DNA from: Clostridia bacterium
GTDB lineage: Bacteria; Bacillota; Clostridia; Christensenellales; Borkfalkiaceae
NCBI GenBank assembly: GCA_017467265.1
Contig: JAFTSO010000040.1
Location: forward strand, 1 to 44,204
Reading direction: 5' to 3'
Length of the DNA: 44,204 nt
Positions within the stretch are counted from its first letter, which is position 1, and each line of letters starts with the position of its first letter. The notes under the pieces were generated by a model, which saw nothing but the letters and a program-made list of their open reading frames with translations, made no database searches and was not told where the DNA came from. Made by a program: the position numbers and the translations under genes. Positions 33,581 through 42,944 of the stretch are shown here, in pieces.

Positions 33581-35392
33581 ATGTCGAGAGAAAAAACGAA
33601 AAAAACGGGAATGGTACGCACGCTGATCAAGAGTGTGCGGCAGTATAAAAAACCGTCGCTTATCACCCCGATCTTTATGGCGGTCGAGGCGTTTTGTGAG
33701 TGTTTGATACCGTTTTTTATGGCGAGGATGATCGCCAAAATCAACGTGGACGGGATCACGTCCACCCAAGCGATGCAACGCATTTTGACCTACGGCGGTA
33801 TCATGGTAATTTTAGCGATGCTGTCGATGTTTAGCGGCGTAATGGCAGGGCGGTTTGCCGCGACGGCAAGCTGCGGTTTCGCTGCGAACTTGCGTCACGA
33901 TTTGTTCTACAAAGTGCAAAAATTTTCCTTTTCGAACGTGGATAAATTCTCCACGTCGTCGCTCGTCACGCGCGTGACGATGGACGTGACGAACGTGCAG
34001 CAATCGTACCAGATGTGCCTGCGTATCGTTATCCGCGTGCCGTTGCAATTTCTGTTTGCGATCATTATGAGCTTTGTCATCAATCCAAAGCTTGCGTGGA
34101 TTTTCGTGGCGATTGTGCCCCTGTTGGCAGTGATTTTGTTCTCGATAATGCGGTACGTAATGCCGTTTTTCAGGAAAATTTTCAAAAAATACGACGCGCT
34201 GAACAACTCCGTGCAAGAAAACGTGGGCGGTATCCGCGTGGTCAAATCGTTCGTACGCGAAGAGTACGAAACGGAAAAATTCCAAAAGGCTGCAGGGGAA
34301 GTGCGGAACGACTTTACCAAAGCGGAAAAAATTCTCGCACTCAACAACCCGATTATGACGTTCTTTATCAACGTAGCGGCGACGTTAATCGCGTTCTTCT
34401 CGGTGTATGCGATTGTGGACAAAACGCATTGGGCTGCGTATAAGGGGTTTGAAGCGGGACAGCTCTCCGCGCTCATTTCGTACGGGATACAGATGCTCTC
34501 GTGCCTGATGATGTTTTCGATGATCTTCGTAATGCTGTCGATGTCCATCGAATCGGCGCGCCGTATTGCGGAAGTGCTCAACGAAGAATCGGATATTGTC
34601 AGCCCCGAAAATGGAATTACGGAGGTCAAAGACGGCTCGATCCGTTTTGAAAACGTTAATTTTAAGTATTCCGCCAAGGCGGCGAAGTTTGCCCTTTCGG
34701 ACATCGATTTAGAGATCAAATCGGGCGAAACGGTGGGGATTTTGGGTGGCACGGGCTCGTCCAAGACCACGCTGATTCAGCTCATACCCCGTCTGTACGA
34801 CGCGACGGAAGGGGAAGTGTACGTCGGCGGCGTGAACGTAAAGGACTACGATCTGGATACCTTGCGCCGCGAAGTTTCCATCGTTTTGCAAAAGAACGTG
34901 CTCTTTTCGGGTACGATTAAAGAAAACCTGCGTTGGGGGGACGAGAACGCGACGGACGAAGAAATCGAGCGCGTTTGTAAGCTGGCGCAGGCGGACGAAT
35001 TTATCCGCTCTTTCCCCGATGGGTATGATACCTATATCGAGGCAGGCGGCACGAACGTTTCGGGCGGTCAAAAGCAGCGGCTTTGTATCGCGAGAGCTTT
35101 GCTCCGCAAACCCAAAGTATTGATTTTGGACGATTCGACGTCGGCGGTGGATACTAAGACGGACGCGCTGATCCGTCACGCGTTCGCACAGGAAATCCCC
35201 AACACGACGAAAATCATCATCGCGCAGCGTGTTGCGTCCGTGGAAAACGCGGATAAAATTCTGCTCCTCGACGGCGGCAAAATCGTTGCCTGCGGCAACC
35301 ATAGCGAACTGATGCAAGGCAGCGAAATTTACCGTGAAATTTACGAAGCGCAAACCAAGGGAAAGGAAAGCGAAGAAGGGGGTGACTTGTAA
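33581..35392 (+). CDS. ABC exporter half-transporter, degenerate-site subunit
   Basis: A 603-residue protein. A six-helix exporter domain (about 15-325) precedes a nucleotide-binding domain (about 345-590). Walker A reads GGTGSSKTT (about 386-394), with Ser in place of the usual Gly before Lys. The signature is NVSGGQKQR (about 490-498). Walker B reads LILDDSTSAVD (about 514-524), where Asp replaces the catalytic Glu. Such changes mark the subunit that carries the weak ATP site in heterodimeric exporters. Its stop overlaps the start of the second subunit by one base (TAATG). The substrate is unknown; drug or lipid export is usual for the family. Confidence 0.92.
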   Translation: MSREKTKKTGMVRTLIKSVRQYKKPSLITPIFMAVEAFCECLIPFFMARMIAKINVDGITSTQAMQRILTYGGIMVILAMLSMFSGVMAGRFAATASCGFAANLRHDLFYKVQKFSFSNVDKFSTSSLVTRVTMDVTNVQQSYQMCLRIVIRVPLQFLFAIIMSFVINPKLAWIFVAIVPLLAVILFSIMRYVMPFFRKIFKKYDALNNSVQENVGGIRVVKSFVREEYETEKFQKAAGEVRNDFTKAEKILALNNPIMTFFINVAATLIAFFSVYAIVDKTHWAAYKGFEAGQLSALISYGIQMLSCLMMFSMIFVMLSMSIESARRIAEVLNEESDIVSPENGITEVKDGSIRFENVNFKYSAKAAKFALSDIDLEIKSGETVGILGGTGSSKTTLIQLIPRLYDATEGEVYVGGVNVKDYDLDTLRREVSIVLQKNVLFSGTIKENLRWGDENATDEEIERVCKLAQADEFIRSFPDGYDTYIEAGGTNVSGGQKQRLCIARALLRKPKVLILDDSTSAVDTKTDALIRHAFAQEIPNTTKIIIAQRVASVENADKILLLDGGKIVACGNHSELMQGSEIYREIYEAQTKGKESEEGGDL

Positions 35393-37383
35393 TGGCACAA
35401 GCGACGACAAGAAAACCCGTTATGCCCAAAGGCCCTATGCGCGGTCGAGGTATGCCCGTACCCAAGGGTATGATTAAAAAGGGCACGCTTAAACGCCTGT
35501 TGAAAACGGTGTTCCGCTATTATAAGTGGCGTATGATTTTCGCTTTGCTTTGCATTGCAATCAGCTCGATCGGCAGTTTGGTTTCGTCTATCTTTATGGC
35601 GTCGGTCGTGGATGAAGTTATTACGCCTGCAATTGGGAAAGACGGAACAGGTTGGACGCTCCTACTTCAAAACCGATTGATAGATTTGGTTATTATGATG
35701 ATTACGGTGTACGGCGCGGTCATTTTGGCGTCGTTCACGTATACGCGGATTATGGCGACGGTCACACAAGGTATGCTGTACCATTTGCGTACCGATATGT
35801 TTGCGAAAATGCAAAAATTGCCGATCAAATACTTTGATACGCACGCGCACGGCGATATTATGAGTACGTACACCAACGATACGGACGCCACCCGTCAGCT
35901 TATCGGACAGAGTTTACCGACGGTGCTCAGTAGCTCGCTCACGCTGGTGGCGACGGTATTTTTGATGCTGCGATACAGTTTTTGGCTGTTTTTGGTGGTG
36001 ATGGTATCGACGTTTGCGATGACGTTCGTTGTGAAAAAGATCGGCGGCGGCAGCGCGAAATATATGGTAGCCCAGCAGACGTCCCTTGCCCAAGAAGAGG
36101 GCTTTATGGAAGAGATGATGAAAGGGCAGAAGGTCGTCAAAGTTTTCACGCACGAAGAACGGGCGAAGGAAGATTTTGAAAAGCTCAATCAGCAGCTCTT
36201 TAAGGACAGCGAGCGCGCGCATATGTACGGCAACGTGTTAGGGCCTATCCTTGGCAATATCGGCAATATTACGTACGTATTGATTGCGATCGTGGGCGGC
36301 GCTCTGTTTGCGCTCGGCACAAAGAACGTCAGCCTTGGTACGCTGCTCTTTAACGACGGCGCGCTGCTCGGGATCGGCGTGATCGTGGCGTTTTTGGGTA
36401 TGTCTAGACACTTTACGCAGATTGTTAACCAGACTTCGCAGCAGGTATCAATGATTGCGATGGGCTTGGCAGGCGCGAGCCGCGTATTTACGCTGATGGA
36501 CGAAGAACCCGAGAAAGACGAGGGGTACGTGACCTTGGTGAACGCGAAATACGACGGCGACGGGGCACTCGTCGAGACGTCGGAACGCACGGGTTTGTGG
36601 GCTTGGAAACATTATCACAAGGCGGATAACACGACGACGTATACCGAGCTGAAAGGGGATATCGTGATGGATATGGTCGATTTCTCCTACGTGCCTGAAA
36701 AGCAGGTACTCACGGACGTCACGCTGTATGCAAAGCCGGGACAAAAGATCGCGTTCGTTGGCGCAACGGGTGCTGGCAAAACGACGATTACCAACTTGAT
36801 CAACCGTTTCTACGATATCGCCGACGGCAAAATCCGCTATGACGGTATCAATATCAATAAAATTTGCAAAGCGGATTTGCGTAAATCGCTGGGGATTGTT
36901 TTGCAGGATACCAACCTGTTCACGGGTACGGTGATGGAGAATATCCGCTACGGGCGTTTGGATGCGACGGACGAAGAGTGTATCGCGGCGGCAAAGCTCG
37001 CCAATGCGGACGATTTTATTTGCCGTTTGCCCGACGGGTATAATACGATGCTGACGAACAACGGCGCGAACCTGTCGCAGGGGCAAAGACAGCTCCTGTC
37101 GATCGCGCGCGCGGCGGTTGCGGACGCGCCCGCAATGATTTTGGACGAAGCGACTTCCTCTATCGATACCCGTACCGAGGCACTCGTCAACGACGGTATG
37201 GATAAACTGATGCACGGCAGAACGGTATTCGTCATCGCGCACCGTTTGTCCACCGTACGCAACTCCAACGCGATTATGGTTTTGGATCACGGCAAAATTA
37301 TCGAGCGTGGCACGCACGACCAGCTGCTTGAACAGAAAGGGACGTATTATCAGTTATACACAGGCGCGTTTGAGCTTGAATAA
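35392..37383 (+). CDS. ABC exporter half-transporter, canonical-site subunit
   Basis: A 663-residue partner of the protein encoded just upstream. An Arg/Lys/Pro-rich N-terminal extension of about 35 residues precedes the six-helix domain. The nucleotide-binding domain (about 410-655) has Walker A GATGAGKTT (about 457-465), an LSQGQRQL signature (about 561) and MILDEATSSID (about 582) with the catalytic Glu intact. A stretch of about 30 residues (near 385-415, DGALVETSERTG...) lies between the membrane and ATPase domains. Together the two subunits make one asymmetric exporter. The repeat copy 2 begins at the last base of the stop codon. Confidence 0.92.
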   Translation: MAQATTRKPVMPKGPMRGRGMPVPKGMIKKGTLKRLLKTVFRYYKWRMIFALLCIAISSIGSLVSSIFMASVVDEVITPAIGKDGTGWTLLLQNRLIDLVIMMITVYGAVILASFTYTRIMATVTQGMLYHLRTDMFAKMQKLPIKYFDTHAHGDIMSTYTNDTDATRQLIGQSLPTVLSSSLTLVATVFLMLRYSFWLFLVVMVSTFAMTFVVKKIGGGSAKYMVAQQTSLAQEEGFMEEMMKGQKVVKVFTHEERAKEDFEKLNQQLFKDSERAHMYGNVLGPILGNIGNITYVLIAIVGGALFALGTKNVSLGTLLFNDGALLGIGVIVAFLGMSRHFTQIVNQTSQQVSMIAMGLAGASRVFTLMDEEPEKDEGYVTLVNAKYDGDGALVETSERTGLWAWKHYHKADNTTTYTELKGDIVMDMVDFSYVPEKQVLTDVTLYAKPGQKIAFVGATGAGKTTITNLINRFYDIADGKIRYDGININKICKADLRKSLGIVLQDTNLFTGTVMENIRYGRLDATDEECIAAAKLANADDFICRLPDGYNTMLTNNGANLSQGQRQLLSIARAAVADAPAMILDEATSSIDTRTEALVNDGMDKLMHGRTVFVIAHRLSTVRNSNAIMVLDHGKIIERGTHDQLLEQKGTYYQLYTGAFELE

Positions 37384-37483
37384 AACGACGTATATGCGTC
37401 GTATTTCAGCGTTGCCGCTCGGTCACGTACTAATCGGTACGCTTCCTCGCGGCGTCTTGAACTGCTCGCATCTCCGCCGTTTT
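37383..37483 (+). repeat. Intergenic structured repeat, copy 2 (101 bp)
   Basis: Homologous along its whole length to 3290-3389 and in the same position relative to the gene before it. Shared stems: 37385-37390/37397-37402 (ACGACG/CGTCGT), 37414-37418/37449-37453 (GCCGC/GCGGC) and nested 37426-37430/37437-37441 (CGTAC/GTACG). The loops TATATG and TAATCG replace TATCCA and TACTT of copy 1. Ends AAACGACG and CGCCGTTT are imperfect inverted repeats. No transposase is nearby. A separate terminator lies 27 bases downstream. Confidence 0.75.
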
Positions 37484-37509
37484 GATGTTTTAGATTGTTG
37501 AAAAATAAA

Positions 37510-37538
37510 AAAGCAAGGCGATTTGCCTTGCTTTTTGT
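37510..37538. terminator. Bidirectional terminator between exporter and importer operons
   Basis: AAAGCAAGGC (37510-37519) and GCCTTGCTTT (37525-37534) form a perfect 10-bp stem. T-runs exist on both strands, serving the plus-strand exporter and the minus-strand amino-acid importer. Confidence 0.9.
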
Positions 37539-37552
37539 TTGCATTTGTGCAA

Positions 37553-38443
37553 TTACATTAACACTTTGGATAGGAAATCTTTCAGACGTTCGTCCTGCGG
37601 ATTTTCGAAAAATTCCTTGGGGGTATTTTCTTCTTTGATTACGCCCTCATTCATAAAGATTACGCGGTTTGCCACTTCCTTGGCAAAGCCCATTTCGTGC
37701 GTGACGACGACCATCGTCATACCCTCGTTGGCGAGCTCCGTCATAACCTTTAACACTTCGCCGACCATTTCAGGATCGAGCGCGGACGTCGGCTCGTCAA
37801 AGAGCATTACGTCGGGGGACATAGCGAGGGCGCGCACGATCGCAATACGCTGTTTTTGACCGCCCGAAAGGGTGGACGGATACACGTTCGCCTTGTCTTC
37901 CAACCCGATGCGTTTGAGTAGGTCCATCGCGGTTTGCTCGGCTTCTTCCTTGCTCTTGAGCTTGAGTTTTACAGGCGCGAGCGTGATATTTTGCAAAATC
38001 GTCAGGTGGGGGAACAGGTTGAACTGCTGGAACACCATGCCGATCTTTTGACGGTGCTTATCCAAATTTTTTTGTATGGATTTTTCCGTCGCCTTTTCCT
38101 TTTTACGCAGTTCTTGGTAGGCGAGTTTGGCTTCGTTGACAGCCGTTTGGTCGTATTCGTCCGTGCCTTTTTTCGCTTGCAGAGCTTTCCAAGCGGCTTT
38201 CCACTCTCTGCGCTCCTTTTTGAACACAGTTTCGCCGTTGAATTCGATGCGTCCCGAGGTGGGTTCTTCGAGCCTGTTCAGACAGCGAAGAAAGGTGGAC
38301 TTGCCGCACCCCGACGGGCCGATGACCGCCACCACGTCCCCTTTGTGGATATCGATATCCACGCCTTTGAGAACCTCTAATTTGCCGAAATATTTATGCA
38401 GATTTTTTACAGAAAGGACGGTGTTTTTTTCTTGCTGTTCCAT
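37553..38443 (-). CDS. Polar amino-acid ABC importer ATPase with a charged helical insertion
   Basis: A 296-residue GlnQ/HisP-like ATPase, compared with about 240 in the family. The start is the ATG at 38443, 11 bases after AAGGAG; the frame also opens at a GTG touching that site. Walker A is GPSGCGKST (about 42-50), the Q-loop is [12 protein letters not shown] (about 136-147), the signature is LSGGQKQR (near 190) and Walker B is [12 protein letters not shown] (near 213-224). Between Walker A and the Q-loop, residues about 74-124 are an extra Lys/Glu/Ala-rich, helix-forming block absent from normal GlnQ. It is the last gene of the operon with the permease and binding protein. Confidence 0.92.
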   Translation of the reverse strand: MEQQEKNTVLSVKNLHKYFGKLEVLKGVDIDIHKGDVVAVIGPSGCGKSTFLRCLNRLEEPTSGRIEFNGETVFKKERREWKAAWKALQAKKGTDEYDQTAVNEAKLAYQELRKKEKATEKSIQKNLDKHRQKIGMVFQQFNLFPHLTILQNITLAPVKLKLKSKEEAEQTAMDLLKRIGLEDKANVYPSTLSGGQKQRIAIVRALAMSPDVMLFDEPTSALDPEMVGEVLKVMTELANEGMTMVVVTHEMGFAKEVANRVIFMNEGVIKEENTPKEFFENPQDERLKDFLSKVLM

Positions 38444-38444
38444 A

Positions 38445-39116
38445 TTATTTGTCACTCCTTGAAAGTTTCTTTTCGAGTAATCGCAGCAGGAAAGTCAAAA
38501 TCAGCACCACGACCAAGTACATAACGGCGACGATGATATACGGAGCAAACGGTTCGCGTGTTCTGCCGATGATATTATCTGCCACCTTTGTTAAATCCAT
38601 AACGCCAATCGTACCGATGATAGAGGTTTCTTTGATTAAGGCAATAAACTCGTTGCAGAACGGGGGGAGTGCACGTCGAATTGCCTGCGGTAAAACGATA
38701 TGCCATAACACCTGCAATTTGCTCAACCCCAAGGAACTGCCTGCCTCTAATTGTCCGTCGTCAATGCTCTCCAAGCCGCCGCGGATAATTTCGGCTACGT
38801 ACGCGCCCGAATTGATACCGAAGGTCAAAATGGCGATCGTCATATCGGAGAGCGAAACGAGAATAACCAGCCACATCAGCAGCATTTGGACGTAGACGGG
38901 CGTGCCGCGAAAGATCGTGATATAGACGTCACAGATTCGGCGCGCAATTTTCAATTTGCCGTATTTTTTGTTCGTATATTTAATCAGCGCAACGATAATA
39001 CCGATTACGCAGCCGACTAAAATAGCGCCTAAGGAAATGGTCAAGGTCGTTTGCAACCCTTCAAAATACCATTTCCAACGGTTGCCTTTTAGTGCAATTC
39101 TAAAATTTTTCCACAT
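38445..39116 (-). CDS. Polar amino-acid ABC importer permease
   Basis: A 223-residue HisM/GlnP-type inner membrane permease with about five helices. It starts at the ATG at 39116 after AAGGAG; the longer frame has no ribosome site. The ATPase-docking EAA loop, [22 protein letters not shown]-like at about 140-160, is intact (Glu, Ala, Gly and Leu-Pro in place). Only one permease gene is present, so it should form a homodimer. The stop lies one base before the ATPase ATG, and a terminator-like hairpin lies upstream, between it and the binding protein gene. Confidence 0.93.
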   Translation of the reverse strand: MWKNFRIALKGNRWKWYFEGLQTTLTISLGAILVGCVIGIIVALIKYTNKKYGKLKIARRICDVYITIFRGTPVYVQMLLMWLVILVSLSDMTIAILTFGINSGAYVAEIIRGGLESIDDGQLEAGSSLGLSKLQVLWHIVLPQAIRRALPPFCNEFIALIKETSIIGTIGVMDLTKVADNIIGRTREPFAPYIIVAVMYLVVVLILTFLLRLLEKKLSRSDK

Positions 39117-39138
39117 ACAATCTCCTTTTACATACAAA

Positions 39139-39163
39139 AGCAGAACCGAAAAACGGCTCTGCT
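39139..39163 (-). terminator. Attenuator-like hairpin between binding protein and permease genes
   Basis: On the minus strand, AGCAGAGCCG and CGGTTCTGCT form a perfect 10-bp stem with TTTTT as loop, followed by TTTTG. In an operon this probably cuts most transcripts after the binding protein, giving more of it than of permease and ATPase. Confidence 0.7.
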
Positions 39164-39185
39164 ATCGTACAAATGCAATGATGGA

Positions 39186-40007
39186 TTATCTTGCAAGTTT
39201 TTTCGCGGGCAATTCGTCGATTACGACAACGTCGCATTTGCCAGCTTTTAATGCGCTGTAAGCAAGAGGACCGTCGTCATAGGGGATAACCTGTGCGCCC
39301 GTATCCTTCAATACACCGCTGTTGATAGCGTCTTCGATCATAATATGTCCCGTCGTACCTTTCTGCACGCCGATTTTCTTGCCTGCCAGCTGGTCAAGGG
39401 TGCTGTATGCCTGATCTTCCTTGCTGATGATGCATTGAACGGTGGAGAAATAGGGATCGGAGAAATCAACGAATTCTTTGGGCTCGTCGTAAATCGTCAT
39501 GCCTGCCGCACCGAGTGCGTTGTCCTCAACGGCGAGCTTTGCAACGATAGAGTTGAACGCTACGTCGTGGAAACTGACTTGCATATTCATTTCTTCTGCA
39601 ACGAGCTGCATAATGTACATATCCGCACCTACAACGTTGTTGTCATTGTCACGGAATTCAAAGGGAGGGAATTCTGCGTTGGTGTAAACCTGCAACGTAC
39701 CTGCGGTATTGTCGGAAAGGTCGGGGAATTCCAACGTGACGGTAGGGGTGGTGTCCGAATCGATCGCGTCGTAGTAGCTGATGATCGTTGCGATATCGAT
39801 CTCTGCAATTACGGCGTTCATCGCCGACAAAATCGCTTCTTTGTTGGTCGAATTTTTACCGATCGCAAGTCCGTATTGTTCGTTGTCTTCCGATTCGATT
39901 GCCGTTGCAACGTATTTTGCGTCATCCTTACCGCAGCTCGAAAAACTCATCGCTGCGAACGCTGCCGTCGCTGCCAAAGTGCATGCCAAAACTTTCTTAA
40001 TGCTCAT
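39186..40007 (-). CDS. Substrate-binding lipoprotein of the amino-acid importer, apparently circularly permuted
   Basis: A 273-residue SBP_bac_3-like lipoprotein. The ATG at 40007 follows AAGGAG; a signal peptide leads to the lipobox FSSC (Cys25). Residues about 104-273 match the family from its usual start (VYTNAEFPPFEF) through VDFSDPYFSTVQ and KKIGVQKGTTG to AGKCDVVVIDELPAKK, then stop. The normal last ~50 residues, which should read like YGIAVxKGNxELLxAINxAL..., are absent there. They appear instead at residues 32-82 (EQYGLAIGKN...AVIAEI), joined by a 20-residue acidic linker. The carboxylate-binding Arg usually found in GMT-x3-R is replaced (GMTIYDEPKEFVDFS). The order suggests a natural circular permutation. 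Confidence 0.9.
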   Translation of the reverse strand: MSIKKVLACTLAATAAFAAMSFSSCGKDDAKYVATAIESEDNEQYGLAIGKNSTNKEAILSAMNAVIAEIDIATIISYYDAIDSDTTPTVTLEFPDLSDNTAGTLQVYTNAEFPPFEFRDNDNNVVGADMYIMQLVAEEMNMQVSFHDVAFNSIVAKLAVEDNALGAAGMTIYDEPKEFVDFSDPYFSTVQCIISKEDQAYSTLDQLAGKKIGVQKGTTGHIMIEDAINSGVLKDTGAQVIPYDDGPLAYSALKAGKCDVVVIDELPAKKLAR

Positions 40008-40057
40008 AATGTTAATCTCCTTTTGATAACGTTTTGTTTTTTTCATTTCGTCTGCTT

Positions 40058-40086
40058 ATTTTATAATGTATGAAAGAATATGTCAA
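40058..40086 (-). promoter_or_regulatory. Promoter of the amino-acid importer operon
   Basis: On the minus strand, TTGACA (40081-40086) and TAAAAT (40058-40063) are separated by 17 bases; an overlapping TATAAA could serve with a 15-base spacer. Confidence 0.8.
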
Positions 40087-40201
40087 CCGTTTTTCAATCA
40101 AAATCAAAAAAATTTATATTTTTCTTGAGAATAAATTGCATAAATGTATAAAATTTGCGAATATACTGCATAAAAAAATAAAAACGGGAGAAATCGAGTA
40201 A

Positions 40202-41422
<1,221 letters not shown>

Positions 41423-41512
41423 GGACACGGTACGCGTGTAGCGAAAAAGTTTGTTAAGTATATGAATTTTCCGTGAAAATTGTAAAAAGCGGAAAAATCT
41501 GTAAAAAAACGC

Positions 41513-41541
41513 TTGCCAAAAAGTGTAAAAAAGGGTATCAT
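41513..41541 (+). promoter_or_regulatory. yajC promoter
   Basis: TTGCCA (41513-41518) and TATCAT (41536-41541) are 17 bases apart, in a gap of 170 bases after tgt with no clear terminator. Confidence 0.7.
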
Positions 41542-41592
41542 AGAATACGCAATTAAAAAAAACGCGCGATAGAGCGCGGAGGAGAAGAAATT

Positions 41593-42066
41593 ATGTTTTT
41601 GACGAATTTATTGTCGGCGGCAGAGAGCGCCGTGGACAGCTTGACGAGCAGCGGCGCACCTCAAAACCTTTCGTTCTGGGATAAATACGGTATGCTGCTC
41701 TTGGTAGGCGGTTTCTTTGTATTGCTCATTTTGGGTATGGTATGGAGCTCGCGCAAGCGCAGAAAGCAGCAGGAAGAAACGGCGGAAAAAATCAGCTCGC
41801 TCAAAGCTGGTACGGAAATCGAAACGATCGGCGGCATTTTCGGTACGATCGTGCAGATGAACAAAAAGGAAGGCACGTTCATTTTGGAAACGGGCGCAGC
41901 AGGCTTTGGCAAGACGTACATTTGCTTTGATAGAAACGCGATCGCGCGTATCATCGACCCCGTAATGGCAACGAAAGAAGAGCTGGCGGCGGAAGAAGCG
42001 GAAGATGCCGCTCCTGAATTTGAACCCGTTGCAGAAGAAACGACGGACGAAAAGGCGGATAAATAA
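41593..42066 (+). CDS. yajC: YajC family preprotein translocase subunit
   Basis: A 157-residue single-pass membrane protein that assists the SecDF-YajC part of the Sec export machine. One hydrophobic helix (about 33-50) is followed by the basic RKRRKQQEE segment, then the conserved LKAGTEIETIGGIFGTIVQM core (about 70-90). The C-terminal tail (about 120-157) is strongly acidic. Length and domain order are normal for Clostridia. It has its own promoter, though read-through from tgt is possible. Confidence 0.92.
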   Translation: MFLTNLLSAAESAVDSLTSSGAPQNLSFWDKYGMLLLVGGFFVLLILGMVWSSRKRRKQQEETAEKISSLKAGTEIETIGGIFGTIVQMNKKEGTFILETGAAGFGKTYICFDRNAIARIIDPVMATKEELAAEEAEDAAPEFEPVAEETTDEKADK

Positions 42067-42104
42067 GACCCGTCCTATGGAAAAACAGAAAAAGTTCTAA
42101 ACGG

Positions 42105-42141
42105 AAAACACCTTCGCATACGATAACAGCGGAGGTGTTTT
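42105..42141 (+). promoter_or_regulatory. Hairpin that contains the ribosome site of the TIGR04086 gene
   Basis: AAAACACCTTCGC (42105-42117) pairs with GCGGAGGTGTTTT (42129-42141) apart from one A-G mismatch. The right arm contains the ribosome site GGAGG (42131-42135), nine bases before the ATG. With T-runs after it, it may act both as a partial terminator for yajC and as a translation brake. Confidence 0.65.
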
Positions 42142-42144
42142 TAT

Positions 42145-42522
42145 ATGCGAAACGAAAGTATGTACGGCGGTACGTTTGCCGTGATCAAAGGGGTATTGGC
42201 GGCACTGCTGATCTCCGTGTTGTTTTCTATTTTCTTTGCGGTAGTGCTCCGCGTTGCGCCCGTGCCGGATAGGGCGGTATATCCCGTCAATCAGACGGTC
42301 AAGGTGCTGGCGGCGTTTTTAGGTGCATTGTTTTTTATTCGCGGCGAAAGGGGCTGGTGCAAGGGGCTGGTGCTCGGCGTCCTGTTTTTTGCGCTCTCGT
42401 ACGTGACGTTTTCCGCGGTCGGGGGTACGTTTTTGCTCTCGCCGCTGTGCTTGGCAGAGCTGGTATTGACGGCGCTTGGCGGCGTGATCGGCGGCGTGTT
42501 GGGGGTGAATTTACGGCGGTGA
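42145..42522 (+). CDS. TIGR04086 family membrane protein
   Basis: A 125-residue protein with four hydrophobic helices (about 14-34, 50-65, 72-90 and 97-120) and a short basic end. Its layout and its place between yajC and the SCIFF peptide gene match the TIGR04086 family, putative membrane proteins that in Clostridia sit beside scfA. Whether it acts with SCIFF is unknown. The ATG at 42145 follows GGAGG, which lies in a hairpin. Confidence 0.75.
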   Translation: MRNESMYGGTFAVIKGVLAALLISVLFSIFFAVVLRVAPVPDRAVYPVNQTVKVLAAFLGALFFIRGERGWCKGLVLGVLFFALSYVTFSAVGGTFLLSPLCLAELVLTALGGVIGGVLGVNLRR

Positions 42523-42599
42523 TCGGCGCGCTCGTGCGCGCATAAAAATAAAAAAATACTCTGCGCGCGCGAAAAGCGGAAAAAAGTAGAAAAAACTAC

Positions 42600-42628
42600 T
42601 TGCAATTTATGAAAAAGTGTATTATAAT
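42600..42628 (+). promoter_or_regulatory. Promoter of the SCIFF peptide gene
   Basis: TTGCAA (42600-42605) and a perfect TATAAT (42623-42628) are 17 bases apart, 40 bases before the scfA ATG. Confidence 0.85.
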
Positions 42629-42667
42629 AGACGTATCAAAAATCACAACACGATTTAGGAGGACGTT

Positions 42668-42820
42668 ATGATTAAGACGATCGCAAAACCCGCAGATAAG
42701 AAAGTGACCGCTTGCGGCGAGTGCAGAAGCACCTGTCAGTCCGCTTGCAAGACGAGCTGCACGGTAGGCAACCAGTCCTGCGAAAGAATCACGCGCGAAG
42801 AAAAGATCGAACGCAAATAA
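42668..42820 (+). CDS. scfA: SCIFF (six-cysteine) ribosomally made precursor peptide
   Basis: A 50-residue peptide. Cysteines stand at 16, 19, 23, 27, 31 and 38. The spacing and the SACKTSCTVGNQSCER run are the SCIFF (six cysteines in forty-five residues) consensus, found across Clostridia. The known pathway has ScfB make thioether cross-links between the cysteines and nearby residues. Its biological role is still unclear. AGGAGG (42658-42663) precedes the ATG at normal distance. A hairpin terminator separates it from scfB, so the peptide is likely made in excess over the enzyme. It is short and was found by reading the sequence. Confidence 0.96.
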   Translation: MIKTIAKPADKKVTACGECRSTCQSACKTSCTVGNQSCERITREEKIERK

Positions 42821-42869
42821 TTCTTTGGCACAGCGCGGCGATTGCCGCCAAGCGTAGGAAATAATCGCA

Positions 42870-42902
42870 AAAAACGGCGTATTGGTTCAGTACGCCGTTT
42901 TT
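42870..42902 (+). terminator. Attenuator/terminator between scfA and scfB
   Basis: AAAAACGGCGTA (42870-42881) and TACGCCGTTTTT (42891-42902) form a perfect 12-bp stem ending in five T. It sits inside the two-gene unit, so only part of the transcripts should reach scfB. Confidence 0.85.
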
Positions 42903-42944
42903 AACCGAGTTTAGAAAGTTTTAACCCAAAAGGAAAAAGATACC

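Noticed and set aside
39120-39190. Frameshift or truncation of the binding protein instead of permutation
   Set aside because: The bases after the stop contain only the hairpin and the permease ribosome site. The missing ending is present at the N terminus, so loss by mutation does not explain the order.
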